64,000 nucleotides of DNA from Juglans regia (taxonomy: Eukaryota > Streptophyta > Magnoliopsida > Fagales > Juglandaceae): contig NC_049916.1 of NCBI RefSeq assembly GCF_001411555.2, positions 27,050,558 to 27,114,557 on the forward strand, read 5' to 3'. Shown piece by piece: positions 1-11,856 of this stretch. The number at the start of each line of letters is the position of its first letter. Positions within the stretch are counted from its first letter, which is position 1. Under the pieces are notes generated by a model. The model made no database searches, was not told the origin of the DNA, and worked only from the letters and a program-made list of their open reading frames with translations. Both the position numbers and the translations under genes were made by a program.

Positions 1-174
1 TATTTATGTACATGAATGTGTGTGTGAGTGCACATACACAGCCATAATAGGGAGAGCTGCTACTAGCATGGTGACTGAACCTTAAAGATAAATTTGATTG
101 ATTTTTCAGGTGTAGGGATCTTTTGGCCAATATTAGTTTTCAGACGATTTTTAACCATGCTACTGTGTCGATAG

Positions 175-1469
175 GGTGACATTGGGGATGGACAGGATAT
201 TCTTGTGAGAGTGCATTCAGAATGTCTCACAGGAGATATTTTTGGATCGGCCAGATGTGACTGTGGAAACCAGCTGGCACTTGCCATGCAGCAAATTGAG
301 GCTGCTGGCAGGGGTGTTCTGGTGTACCTCCGTGGACATGAAGGCAGGGGCATTGGTTTGGGCCACAAGCTTCGTGCTTATAATCTCCAGGATGATGGGC
401 GTGATACGGTGGAAGCCAATGAGGAGTTAGGATTGCCTGTTGACTCCCGAGAATATGGCATTGGTGCACAGGTACTCTAATGTAGGATTTCTATCGTGCA
501 GGTGTTTACAACACTTTGATTTAGTGTTTTACAAAGCATATGACTTGTTTAATCATAGACTTTGAAATGCTCCGTATGGAGGTGTTTAATCACAAACTAG
601 GTTATTAGTGAAATTTAGAAACTCCTTTAAAAATTAAACATAACTTTGGAAAGCAATTCTCTACATTAATTTTTATTAATGAACTAAGGCTCATGTTAAG
701 TGGGCTCCAAAACATTGGACTCCTACGTGACAGAACTAGTGCATTTTATTAAAATGGACTCAAGACTACATCTATAGAGTTCTAAGGTGGCTTAAAGCAA
801 GGGAAATCAACCTGAGTGCCAGTAGAACTCTTCCTCTGCAATGATCAGCATTCTAGTTCGGATGAGTTGCTGCTCGTCTCTTGTTGAACAGCTGTCATTC
901 AAGTCCTATCAAGCCATTCTGAAAACCGTAACAGAGAGTTGCATTTGTGTATCATGTTTTTAAGGACAGTCAAATTGTATATCTGCTTTATTTAAATACT
1001 CAACTGGAATATAACTTGGATAGTAGATACCTTTGACAGCTAATTTGGATGAACAAGTCCTAAAAAATGTTCATTTGTGCTCTGTGGTTAGAAAGAAATG
1101 TAAAGAAGATACGAAGACCAGGAACCCAAAAACAGCAGTTCCAACCTGAAATACAACACATTTGACAAGAATGTATTGTTTTTGTGACTGCAGATTCTGA
1201 GGGATTTAGGTGTTCGGACAATGAAGCTGATGACAAACAACCCTGCTAAGTATGTTGGTCTCAAGGGTTATGGTTTGGAGATTGTGGGCAGGGTCCCATT
1301 ATTAACTCTGATTACGAAGGAGAACAGGAGATATTTGGAGACCAAGCGTGCTAAAATGGGCCATGTCTATGGGTTAGAATTTAACGGCCATTCAAGTAGT
1401 CTCATCGATGGGAATGGTACACCGGGTCAGGTCAGTGTTGCATCTGATGCTGTTTCTGACGAAGCATAA
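175..1469 (+). CDS. RIBA1: RIBA: GTP cyclohydrolase II domain of bifunctional riboflavin biosynthesis enzyme (3' end of gene, two exons)
   Basis: This encodes the C-terminal part of the plastid bifunctional enzyme that makes riboflavin precursors. The visible part is GTP cyclohydrolase II, which opens the GTP ring as the first committed step. Exon 175-471 starts after an AG acceptor (an in-frame TAG is spliced out) and ends at a GT donor. Exon 1194-1469 follows a CAG acceptor and ends in TAA. The phase is 0 and the joined product is 190 aa. Key motifs are [20 protein letters not shown] (the Cys and CDC residues are the zinc ligands known in the family) and [10 protein letters not shown]. The last part, [19 protein letters not shown], is also typical. 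The acidic and serine-rich tail after it is usual for plant RIBA. The N-terminal transit peptide and dihydroxybutanone-phosphate synthase half must lie left of the window. RIBA1 rather than a RIBA2/3 paralogue is inferred from intact cyclohydrolase residues. Confidence 0.93.
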
Positions 1470-2129
1470 GTTAGGCTGCCTGCCCTATGATCTTCCATAC
1501 TTCTTGGCATCAAAAATGGGGATTTTAGACACATAATTCAATTCCGAGATACCGTCATTTCTGACTCTAGCGAAGGTAGTACTCTTGATCACATGGATTA
1601 ATGGAATTCAGTTCATATATCGTTTTGTTTTGTAGATTGAACCTGAATCCAAAACGTTGGTATATGCTTTAGCCAAAAGCCCTCATAAAAACTGTGGCGA
1701 AGTGTTTTGTGATGTCATTCTTTCTTTTAATTCTGAACAAGGAAATTAGTCCCATTTTTCATGGAAGGTAGTTTCTGTTTGATGGCATTACGAGTTTCTG
1801 AATTATGGCTTCTTAAAGAGGTCACAACTTTGGCCACGAATTGAACCTTTTACTCCATTTGTCGAAATGAGAATTGATGCAGTTAGCTGGAGCTATCAAC
1901 TTATTCTTGCTGGTACCATAGGTTTGCATTCAAAGATATCTATCTCCCTCTGCCTGTCTGTCTCTGGTTTATTGTTTTTTCTATCTTTTCTTTCCTTGTG
2001 GACCTAAAGGCAGAGAATCCCTTTTGAAACTGTTACCAAACAAACGGCTCCACCATGTGAAGATTCTGAAGAAAGCCAACCTATATACGTGCATACATGT
2101 AACCTTGCAATTTTTTATTGGCAGCATCT
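1470..2129. other. RIBA 3' UTR and downstream flank
   Basis: No gene is visible here. The first few hundred bases are probably the RIBA 3' untranslated region. A short open frame at 2024-2239 runs into the adjacent transposon and has no recognisable product. Confidence 0.5.
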
Positions 2130-2873
2130 TAGGGTGTCTACATTTGACACGACTCGTAAATCCAATACGAATACGGCACGAAATTAACGGGTTTAGCTTT
2201 GATGTTAACGGATTCGGATCAAACGGGTTGATCCGTTAAAACACGATTTATAAACAGGTCAATAACGGATCGACCTACTTAGCACGAAATTAACCTGTTT
2301 TGACATGTTTAGAATTTAGTTCGAAATTAAAATTTTATTATTGTTAAATTGTAATATCGGTGTTTCTTAATATGCTTATATTTTTATTGTAAGGATTGTA
2401 ATGTTAAACTTACGCCTATATTTGTCATTTTATGGCTTGTAATATTGGTTTTTTTTTTTAGGGAGATTTCAAACTCATACCTTCATTTTGGAGGCTGGGG
2501 TTATTATATGTTAAAATTTTAAAAATAATGATATATAATTTTTAAGATATTATGGTTATTAATAAATATAGATTTTAACTTTTATGTGAAATTATGTTAA
2601 TCAGGTTAAATGAGTTATACATTTTAGTTCAACTCATGTATATAAAACAAACTAGTTTAAATGAGTTGTGTTGTTTAATACATTTTTAATTAATTATTAA
2701 ACGGGTCAAAATGGGTAACATGATACAACCCGTTATCTAAAAAGGTTGGATTAGAGTTTGTAAATTTGACACGTTTAGCTCAATGTGTTGGATTCGGATT
2801 GACCTGTATAGTCGAATGTTTATGACTTGACACGACACGAATATAAACCTAAAAACACGATTTGCAACCCTTA
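2130..2873. mobile_element. hAT-like non-autonomous DNA transposon with 8-bp target duplication
   Basis: The element starts TAGGGTG and ends CAACCCTTA, so the ends are imperfect inverted repeats. It is flanked by CAGCATCT (2122-2129) and CAACATCT (2874-2881), an 8-bp target duplication with one mismatch. Subterminal regions carry repeated CACGA/ACGGGTT motifs, as is common in plant hAT derivatives. The centre is AT-rich and codes for nothing. The 8-bp duplication and TAGGG ends support hAT; the family name is inference. Confidence 0.7.
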
Positions 2874-2957
2874 CAACATCTTAAACAATATAAATACAAA
2901 TTATTTTACAAACAAAATAAAGTTTTTTTTTTTTAATGAACTTCGAGGATGATTTGT

Positions 2958-3168
2958 CATGGTTGTTTTCGCATATGAAATGAGATGAGTTTAGATAAAA
3001 ATTAAAAATTAAATAAAATATTGTTAGAATATATTTTTTTAATATTATTTTTATTTTGAGATTTAAAAAAGTTAAATTGTTTATTTTATTTTGTATGAGA
3101 ATTTAGAAAAATTATAATGATTAAATGAGATAAGATAAATTGAAAAAAGTTGTGAAAACAAACGAGAC
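2958..3168. mobile_element. AT-rich MITE with GATGA-rich ends
   Basis: The ends are GGTTGTTTTCGCA and, inverted, CTCGTTTGTTTTCACAA, followed inward by ATGAGATGAG-type repeats on both sides. The centre has the phrase TTTTTTAATATTATTTTTATTTT. The same family recurs at about 3640-3800, 5905-6095, 11265-11415, 26690-26890, 29305-29515, 42700-43285 and 60265-60480. Confidence 0.65.
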
Positions 3169-4090
3169 CAAGGGCTACTTGTAGATGTTAAGGTGATATC
3201 AGGTGATTTATGAATAATAGTAAATAATTAAAAATATAAAATATAAAATATAAATAATAATAAAATATTTTGAAATTACTTCACTTAATCAACACGACCT
3301 TAGCCTGAGGTGGTCGATCCACTCCGAGTACCATCACATGGTAGGTCATCCATGAACCAACACATCATCAACCCAACGCGTGTAATTCTGAATTTCGAAC
3401 AAAATAACTAAGTACTGCTATATTTTTAAAAATGTAAGTAAATTTGATATTTATGTAAATATGTAAAATTTGCACACCCTATATTTGATTGAGTACTATT
3501 ATTCTAAAAGTTCCATACTACATATGATATAATTTGATTTAAAAAATAAATTTTAAAATTTGAATCTTATCATCTAAGTGATGTAGATGATGCTCTACAT
3601 ATCAATTTGAGAATAAAATAATTTTAATTATAATTCGGTTAGGATAATGAATTGAGATGAGATGAAAAAAAAAAAAAATTATTCGAATATTATTTTTTAA
3701 TATTATTATTATTTTAAAATTTAAAAAAATTAAATTATTTATTATATTTAATATAAAAATTTAAAAAAATTATAATAATAAAATGAGATAAAATAGTACT
3801 GTATCGAACCTTGCTAAAAATAAAAATCTCTCTCGTTCTCAACGTTGAAAAGCTTTTTGACTCAAAAATAGAAAATATCGGAATAAAAATTCCGAAAATT
3901 CAAATATGGAAGGTCATTACAAATTCCAGACAACTGTACCTTCGTGGCAAAGTATCCAACCGTGTTTTTTAAAATTTCCATCTGAGTTGTCTACTCGGTT
4001 TATCATCATCAGATCCCAGCTGTATCATGAAGCAATCCACACCGCCCAATTTATGTAGCGTATTTTGATGAAAAACAATCCCTCAGTCAT
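3169..4090. other. AT-rich intergenic region with a second MITE copy (about 3640-3800)
   Basis: There is no gene here. Around 3640-3800 a further copy of the GATGA-ended MITE can be read (ATTGAGATGAGATGAAAAAA through AATAAAATGAGATAAAATAG). The last 200 bases are less AT-rich and are probably the proximal promoter of the arabinogalactan gene. Confidence 0.5.
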
Positions 4091-4097
4091 TATAAAT
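4091..4097 (+). promoter_or_regulatory. TATA box of the first arabinogalactan gene
   Basis: TATAAAT lies 99 bp upstream of the ATG. Between them is a CT microsatellite (about 4141-4160), as is common in plant 5' leaders. Confidence 0.6.
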
Positions 4098-4189
4098 ACC
4101 GGTACCATTCTGTGATCTTCGCAGAATCACAAGTTCTTAACTCTCTCTCTCTCTCTCTCTGCTTTGTTAAGTGTAAAACTTGATCTATA

Positions 4190-4555
4190 ATGGCTCAGTC
4201 AAGCATGGTCATTCTCATGCTACTGGCCGCAATGTTGCTGGCCTCCACCACAGCACAAGCTCCGGCGTCTTCTCCTGCACAGTCCCCGGAGAAATCTACA
4301 CCGGCCTCATCCCCCGTAGTGAGTCCACCAGTTTCTGCACCTTCTCCTCAAGCAGCTGCGCCCGCTCTCTCCACCGCGAACTCTCCGTCTTCGCCGCCTC
4401 CCGCGTCATCCGAAACTCCGGCAAGCGCTCCCTCATCGATCTTCGCGCCACCTTCCGAAGCACCTGGCCCTGCGGAGAGCGGTGCCGTTTCCAACTGTTT
4501 CGCACTCCCCGGGTTTGTCGTTATCGCCGTGTCCGCTGGGGTTTTGTTGATCTAG
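4190..4555 (+). CDS. Classical arabinogalactan protein (121 aa, GPI-anchored)
   Basis: This is a cell-surface proteoglycan backbone of the AGP family, expected to be O-glycosylated on hydroxyproline and attached to the outer plasma membrane. Residues 1-22 form a signal peptide ending in TTAQ. The mature core is rich in Ala, Pro and Ser, with AP, SP and TP pairs that are arabinogalactan addition sites. The last about 20 residues are hydrophobic after a small-residue stretch (AESGAVSN), which fits a GPI-anchor signal. The gene has no intron. The start is the first ATG after the TATA box and CT-rich leader. It lies about 2 kb upstream of a paralogue with the same C-terminal phrase PPSEAPGPA. The open frame shifted by one at 4180-4563 is a shadow. 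Confidence 0.88.
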   Translation: MAQSSMVILMLLAAMLLASTTAQAPASSPAQSPEKSTPASSPVVSPPVSAPSPQAAAPALSTANSPSSPPPASSETPASAPSSIFAPPSEAPGPAESGAVSNCFALPGFVVIAVSAGVLLI

Positions 4556-6422
4556 TAGATTGATTCGACTACTCGGAGTATTTTACCTCGAGCTCTTGGA
4601 TTCTTTAATTATTTGTCTGTGAAAAATTAACTTTATTATTTGTTTCTGCCGTTTATACAAGTCTCCTTAAATCTTTCTGGATTTTTTTTTATCAGTTGAT
4701 CTATTCTTTTCATTAATTCTTAATTACTTGAAATTGTAGCGACCACAACGGCATGGCAGTGTGTCTTTTCGTAAATCCATCAAAAAGCAGAGAAAGATTT
4801 GGATACGAATTATATTGGCAATAAAAATAACATCTTACAATACTCGAAAATATGCAAAATCTTCTGCAAATATTTCCAAAATTAATTAGAATCTACTGAA
4901 AATTTTGTAAATCTAGATCAGTTTACGGTAGGATGTTGTACTCCGCATGTGAGCAGATTTTCGAATCTGAATTGGCTCGTCGTTGGCAGTAATCTACGCG
5001 ATTTAATAAATAAATAAATAAAATTTGTTTGCCTTCATTTTTTGTCAAAAAATGGCTGGAGAGTGGAGTTTGTGCAACAGGGTTGAATTCAGATTTCAGA
5101 GGTTTGGGACTCTGCCTAAATGCGGTCGTCGAGCGCTGGAAAATATTCATAATTTTGTGACCCAAAAGAAAGTTCGTTAAATATTTAATTTTATCCAGAT
5201 TAAATAAAATAAATGGTAGAAATGTTAGAACGAAATAATTGAAATGAGTTTGAGTTTACTCTCCAAACGATACCTAATGATGGATTCCGAAGATTAATAT
5301 GGATATGTAAGTGTATATTATATATGTATTTGTGTGTTTATACATTTATTTTTGGAATAACTGAAGATTTGTAAAATTAATATATATTCAAAATATTTTT
5401 TTAAAAAAAGGATAAAGATATTATATCATTGTATCAGATATAATATTAAAAAATCATAAACTTAAGTTGAGACAAAAAAAACTGAGATATAATTAAAAAT
5501 AATGAGATTTAAAAAAAAGAATGAGTCATATTTAAAGCAAAAAAAATATTATATAAATCTCTTTCATTTTAAAATCACATTAATGTCATCTATATTTAAA
5601 ATTTACAAAAATATTATTGAGCACTACACTAGAACAGAAAATCCGACCGTCCAAATTCAAAACCATGCTCTACGTTCTATTGATTTCTATTTTCTAAAAT
5701 GGAAAGCAAGTAAGGATTAATGAGGTACCAAATAACAGCCAGTTATACGAGCCCACGTGTACGACGAAGCATGAATTGCCAACTCTACCTTAGTGGTCGA
5801 GCACACCCATATAAACCCCCAACATATCTCGACTGCCAGCAAACTCGAAATGTTTTTTTTTTTTTTTTTTTTCTTTTTAACATGGTAACGATGGATTCGA
5901 TATTTGATTCTCTTATATCTTGTTTAATTATAAGAATTCATCTCATATTATTATTATTTTTATATAAAATATATAAAATAATTTAATTTTTTTAAATTAT
6001 AAAATAATAATAATATTCAAAATAATATTTTATTTAATTTTCATCTTTAATCTCAATTCATCTCAACTCACTATCCAAATTGTATCTTAATAAAAAATTA
6101 AAGTGTTGTCAATTGATCCAAAAGAACTCAGCAACTCAAAATGTTAATTTATCGATATTAATTTATTATTTTAAAAAATAATAAATTTGAGATATAAATG
6201 TTAGATCTAAAAATTGATTCGTAGCTTTATATCACTAAAGTCATATGAAATTCATAATATATAGGATAGATGTACAGTAAATAAAAACGACAGCACTTTA
6301 AGCATTTCTTATTTTTATTTATCCAAAAATGCGGAAGACACATGTTTCTGTGCACAGTCACAGACACTTCTTATTAACGCAAGTATTTCCACTTTCGCGT
6401 GACCGTCTCTATCACGATTCTT
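4556..6422. other. Intergenic region between the two AGP genes
   Basis: The sequence is AT-rich. It contains a poly-T tract at about 5850-5870 and a MITE of the GATGA-ended family at about 5905-6095 (TTTAATTATAAGAATTCATC through ATCTCAACTCACTATCC). The short open frames here are AT-rich and look like chance. Confidence 0.5.
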
Positions 6423-6430
6423 TATATATA
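6423..6430 (+). promoter_or_regulatory. TATA box of the second arabinogalactan gene
   Basis: TATATATA lies 74 bp upstream of the chosen ATG at 6497. A CT-rich leader lies between the two, mirroring the first AGP gene. Confidence 0.55.
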
Positions 6431-6496
6431 CTCCCGTTTCGCTCCCTGCTACTCGGACGTAAACTCTTTATTCACAACTCTCTCTCTCTCTCACCA

Positions 6497-6958
6497 ATGG
6501 CCCAAGCAAGCTTTGTGGTTCTGATTTTGGCCTTGATTGCGGGCGCCACATTGGCTTTGTCTCCGGATTCCACTCCGGCATGGTCTCCAGCGAAACCACC
6601 CACTACTGCAAGTACTCCACCACCGTCGTCATCGATTCCTACTGCTCCAACACCGTCTCCAAAAGCGGAACCTCCGGCGTCGTCTCCATCGGCCCATTCT
6701 CCATCTCCGAAGGCCGCTCCTATTCTGCAGTCGCCACCTCCCCGTGATGCGTCTCTTTCTCCTTCTCCTTCTCCTTCCTACTCCCCTTCTCCTCCTACAC
6801 CGTCTACTACTACTCCGTTGCCGGCCAGTCCTCCCACATCGATCGCATCTCCACCGTCTGAAGCGCCTTCCCCAGCACAAAGCGCCGCTGTCTCGAACAG
6901 ATTGGCCGTCTCTGGTTCCCTGGCCGTCGGTCTCTTCGCCGCCGCTTTCGTTGTTTAA
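6497..6958 (+). CDS. Classical arabinogalactan protein, paralogue (153 aa, GPI-anchored)
   Basis: The product begins MAQASFVVLILALIAGATLA, a signal peptide close to that of the neighbouring AGP (MAQSSMVILMLLAAMLLAST). The mature core is longer and more Pro/Ser-rich, with SPSPSPSYSPSPP runs that could carry both arabinogalactan and extensin-type arabinosides (S-P3 and SPSP motifs). The C-terminus is PPSEAPSPAQSAAVSN followed by a hydrophobic tail, the GPI signal. The open frame extends upstream to 6329, but the TATA box at 6423 and CT leader place the real start at 6497. There is no intron. With the first AGP it forms a tandem pair in the same orientation. Confidence 0.87.
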   Translation: MAQASFVVLILALIAGATLALSPDSTPAWSPAKPPTTASTPPPSSSIPTAPTPSPKAEPPASSPSAHSPSPKAAPILQSPPPRDASLSPSPSPSYSPSPPTPSTTTPLPASPPTSIASPPSEAPSPAQSAAVSNRLAVSGSLAVGLFAAAFVV

Positions 6959-7963
6959 CTGTTAAGGCTGTTATCTTTCTCTGCATGCGCTGCAGTACTG
7001 GTTTATTTTACATCTATTAGTATTTATTTAGCCTTCACTCTCCCTCTCTCTTGTCTTTCTCTCTATCTCTCTGTCTGTCCGTCTTTTGATGATGCTTACC
7101 GTGACTATGTTTTGATTTGTATGATTTCATATCTCAGAATGTATTACTACTACGTACTAATATATATCATGATCTTATTCATGTCGTCAACCTATGATCG
7201 TTTTCTGTCTCTTGAAATATTGTAACTTTCAGTTTTATTTTTTGACGAATTTTGAGTGGTACGGATTCAATCTTATGTGGGTGGCCAGTTCATGTACCAG
7301 ATCTTGAGGGTAACATTTTTGTCAAAATTATCGAAATGACACTTGATGAATAGACCAAGTACATTGAGATTTGGAAAAAAGAAAAGAAAAGAAAAGGAAA
7401 GACGAAATAAATAAAGAAAGCAGCTATATATGGGGAGACAGTCCCATTGTAATTTGTACGTCCTGATTCTGTTGATTGTTGAATGATACGAGTCTCTGAA
7501 AAAAGGCAATATTGAGGGAAATGGATGGAATAAAACAGTAGGGCGGGCACATCATTGTTAAGCTGCTTTAAGTTTCTTTTTCGGTTTTCCAAAGGAAGAA
7601 GACCTTGCTTTAGTTGGTCCAGCTTGTACCTCCTTATATTTGGGAGCTACATTTATATCATGTAAATACTAAAGAGCCTGTGACATATTATTCATTTTTT
7701 TCCCGGTTTGGCCATCAAAGTTAAAGGCAGCTGGCCCGTTTAGGTCAATGACATTTCTTGGAATAGGGAACATGTATATATATATGGCCTCCTTGATTGA
7801 CAACATGAAAGTCTCGACGGAGAGACGAAAGAACGTCTCTTCCAAATTTGCATATTTTAAAAGAGCTAGTTAGGTTATACTTAGAATCCCGGTCTTGTCA
7901 ATCCCATAAATGGCAAGAAATAATCTAAGTAATTTAGAATTTTATTGGTTATACTCATGAATC

Positions 7964-8001
<38 letters not shown>

Positions 8002-9259
8002 CAATATCTCATTTTTTAAGGAAAACTCAAGTTATATCTAATACATATATATTTGAAAGGTAATATCTAGTCAATATTATTAGAATTGAATGGCCTAATT
8101 ACAAATATTATAATAATTTGCAACAATTTATTCCTCCCAAATAATATTAGAAATCCTGTATCAATATCCCATTAACTACGCTAATTAATGTCAACTTAAT
8201 TTTTCATCTTTACAAGGAATCTCGGGTGGTCAAAAGGCCTCTCATATCAAGATGTCTTGAATCCCACCAAAAGATATATACGATCGAACATGCCACCATA
8301 TCCCCTTGCATGGCGTGGATCGATGCATGCACGGATTCTTGGGGTTCCCAATTCGAAGTGCTAGCTCAACAGTCTGCGTACGTCGCTCAACCCAAAACTC
8401 AACCCGAGGATAACCGCTGGCTTGAAATAATTTCCCGATAACCAATCGACAAACTCCAAGGATCATGGGAATTATGACCGATAATTGATATCACTAATTA
8501 TATCATCTGGACTAGTCCAACCCCAATCACATTCAAGTTTAGATGCCTATCTTGCCTTTAGTCACAAACTTATAATTAATAGTAATTCTATTAAGTATAT
8601 AAACACCACGTAATCGTTTTAAAAAATAGTGAGATCTATTATTAAAAAATTTATTTTTTTAACGTGAATCCTATATTTTATTCACTTTTTTTAAGTAATT
8701 ACACATCAATTATATAATTCATAATTATAAATATCTTTTCTCTATAATTAATGCATTGCATCACAAGAAAAGGGCCATATAAATCAGGCCCATATATAAA
8801 AGGCTATATCTTAGATGGACCAGGACGAACATGCACCTCAAAAATTCCTATATTGAATCTAATCTGAATAATTATGAGTCTATGACCATTATTTATACCC
8901 ACGAAATTGCTGGGCATCTGCAAACATATTTGAGGAATTTTACCTTCTAATGAATTCTCTTCTAGATGTAGCAAGAACAAAAGCTCAAATAAAATAAAGT
9001 CAAAATTATCATTCAAGTCGCTAATATCTTTTGGATTAATTGATAACACCTTATTTTCTCACTAAGAGAACTAAGGATCGAATCTTTCATTTCTATATAT
9101 AAAATATATATATATATATATCATTCGAGTCAAGATATTGCAGACAGAAAGGTCAAATTAGGAAACGACTTGTATTTTTGTGCTTTAAACGTTTCAAAAT
9201 AGAATGAATGAATCATTAATTATATCCAACCTAGCTTGGAGTATTTCCATATTGCATTA
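6959..9259. other. Intergenic region with microsatellite and MITE
   Basis: I see no gene. It holds a pyrimidine-rich AGP 3' region, a TA microsatellite at about 7967-8000, and an AT-rich palindromic region at about 8585-8735. That last region resembles the MITE family seen at 48290, 53085 and 60795. The open frames at 7273-7592 (-) and 8226-8466 have no recognisable product. Confidence 0.5.
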
Positions 9260-10606
9260 CTACTTCCCTTCAGATCCTTGCAGCTTTGCAATCTGATCAA
9301 TATTCATGGGTTCAACCAGTAGTGCCTCCAGGTCTTCTTTCAATGCATCCACCTATGTTTTGATCCAAAATCAGTCAATAATATTATTTACATGATTTTC
9401 CCAACTATATAAGATGTGCCAGCCGTTCAACATTCTCATTAAAAAAAAAAATCAAACAAATTTGGGTTTTGATGCACTATGTTGTTGAATCAAACAAACT
9501 CATCATGTGTTGTTTGATAATATTGACCAATAAGTGCTGATCATGATGTTGGGTCCAGAACCAAAATATATACCTTAAAAAGACAGATATGAAAAAGAAG
9601 GGGTCAAAGATATATACTTATGGATCGAGCATTAATATTACCTTGTGAATAAAATCTTTTGTTAGATGAGCATCATGGGCAGCCTCTTTTGAAACACGTT
9701 CCACAAACAAAGCTGCTTCCTTGAGTTTACCATTCTCAGGAAGTTTGTCTGCCACCTCTGCTGATATCTTCTCTGCCACAGTTGCAACCTTTTCTACTAT
9801 CTCTGCCACGCTTTCAACCTCTTCAACCACCATTTCGGTCTCTCCTAAACATATTTTACATTTCCATTAAAGAACATGAAACTTTTCAGCAATATTTCGT
9901 GTAAATTAATGGCCAAGTACTTCATTAATACCTCCAATCCTTAGTCGTTTCCTCCAATCCTGTTTCCATGTCGATATTGATAAAGTTACTCCGGATCCAA
10001 AAACCCATTTTATCCTGTATGGTTAATTAGGTAATTAATTCATCAATAGTCTTTTTTTGTACATAAAGTCATGGGACGTTGTTATACAGAATTCATATAT
10101 TTTAGGATTCCTGCATAATTCATACTTTAATATCTTTGTTTTCCAGTGAAAAATTGAATCGCAGATCAGGGAATACATACCAATTACGAGGGAATGTGAG
10201 CTTTGGAGAAGCTAGTGCTGGTGGTTGAACCTTGCCCTTGTCATTGTTAACACTAGAATCGAGTAAGAAAATATTATTTTAGTATTAATTAATTTGCATT
10301 TCTGAAAAACAAAGCCATTTGGAGGGCTTAACTTATAATGATATGATGAAATAGGGTAATTACTTACGTATTGCTATGGAGTTTTTTCCACGTTTGGCCA
10401 TTAGTGCTGAACATGAAGTACCGTGACCCAGCTCCTTTCATCAAGTAGCTGCCATTTCCAAGCTTATGATCCATAGCAAAATCCGGATGGTGTACCAACT
10501 GAGATGTATAGCTGGAGAAAGACGTCCTCTCATGACGACCAAGTAGTACTTCGAGAATACTACTTCGCGAGTTGCAGGAAACCAAAGAACAACCAGCTCT
10601 AAGCAT
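9260..10606 (-). CDS. Conserved plant protein of unknown function, probable plastid targeting (five exons, 229 aa)
   Basis: The exons on the minus strand are 10368-10606, 10181-10252, 9932-10014, 9642-9844 and 9260-9352. All introns are GT-AG and the joined length (690 nt) is a whole number of codons. The first 35 or so residues are rich in Ser, Arg and Leu, like a chloroplast transit peptide. The middle has a conserved basic and aromatic block (IKWVFGSGVTLSISTWKQDW, then RKRLRIGG). This is followed by a Glu/Val/Lys-rich amphipathic stretch (VESVAEIVEKVATVAEKISA) likely to form helices or a coiled coil. I recall plant proteins with this WRKRL-IGG plus EVVEKVAE layout, but none with a known biochemical role. 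The start is the first ATG; TTG at 10615 is also in frame. Confidence 0.8.
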
Positions 10607-11856
10607 ATTGATCAACGATTTAATTTCCTCTTTATCAACGACACCGAAAATGACAGAGATTCAAGCTGCAAGATGGAGTTTCATGAATTAGTCGGAAAAA
10701 TTAATGCATATATATTTGCACAGCATCTTTCATTTGGTGCCCATGCAGGATCGATCTACTTTTCCTATATATATATGTGGCGTTTACGTGTGAGAGTGCT
10801 TGCAATTAAAGACTAAGGAAAAGTTGCTACAAAAGAATATTCAAGCACGCTAAGCGTTTCTGCATATATGATCTGGTAGCTCCAAGATTAGGGTTTTTAC
10901 TTGTATTCCTTGCACGTTAAAACTTCGGATTCTGGATTTCGATGCTTCAAAGACGCCTTTTTCCTTTGCTTTAGGGAATCATGTTGCTTGCTGTCGTACG
11001 TGCCACACAGAGAGGGGGAGTTTAGACTTGGGCTGCATGCGCCTAAAGTTGGCTCAAAAGTCAAAACTAGCCCAAAACAATTTTGTTGGACAGCCCAAGA
11101 AAAATTGTTGTTCACAATCGTTACTCTAGGATTCGGCCTGATCTGAGTTCGGGTTGAAAATTATTTGAATATTTTTGTTATCGAATGGATAAGGCCCATC
11201 TTACATCTTGTTACAGTACTTAATGTTTCCGTTTCTGTTCACTAAGAAAAGGACTATGCATGAATATGCAGTTCAGATAAGATAAGATGCGATGAGATAT
11301 TTTGTTTAAAGTTGAATAAAATATTATTATAATATAATTTTTATTTTAAAATTTAAAAAAATTGAATTATTTATTATATTTTATATATAATTTTAAAAAA
11401 ATTATAATAATTATATGTTCTTTACTTGAGCCTCCATATTGCCCAATTTTTTTTTTTTTTTTGTCTTTTCCTGGATATTATGTTCCCCGACTTGCATTAG
11501 TGATATATTTTCCCACCTCTGTCTAATTTCAATTCAATTCATTTTATTTTTGAATAATATTAAATATTATAAAATAAAGTAACAAAGTCTTCATTTCAGG
11601 CTGGTTCCAATAAATAAAGCCCAAGCCTGCCGCCGAAGAAGACAAATGAAACAACAAAGTCAAAGCGGTGGATCAAAACAAAGGGCAGGAGCACCACACC
11701 TAATCCTCCAAATTCCACCTTACCCCCTCAAGAACCATTCCTTATCTCTTTGTTCAACATCCATCCACCTAACCTTCCCGTCTCCCTCTTCCCATCTGCC
11801 TGATGGTTTTGCCTTGATGTTTTCTTTGTTCGCAAATCCAAATCCTTCTCTCTGAT
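10607..11856. other. Intergenic region with MITE at 11265-11415
   Basis: There is no gene. A copy of the GATGA-ended MITE lies at about 11265-11415 (AGATAAGATAAGATGCGATG onwards). The last 200 bases, with a C-rich leader, belong to the RING gene's promoter and 5' UTR. Confidence 0.5.

Noticed and set aside
6537..6965. Overlapping open frames on both strands of the second AGP gene (also 6629-6880 on the minus strand)
   Set aside because: They are low-complexity shadows (Arg- and Leu/His-rich) of the Pro/Ser-coding frame and lack any start context.
7273..7592. Minus-strand open frames downstream of the AGP pair
   Set aside because: They overlap in two frames, are AT-rich, and have no recognisable product.
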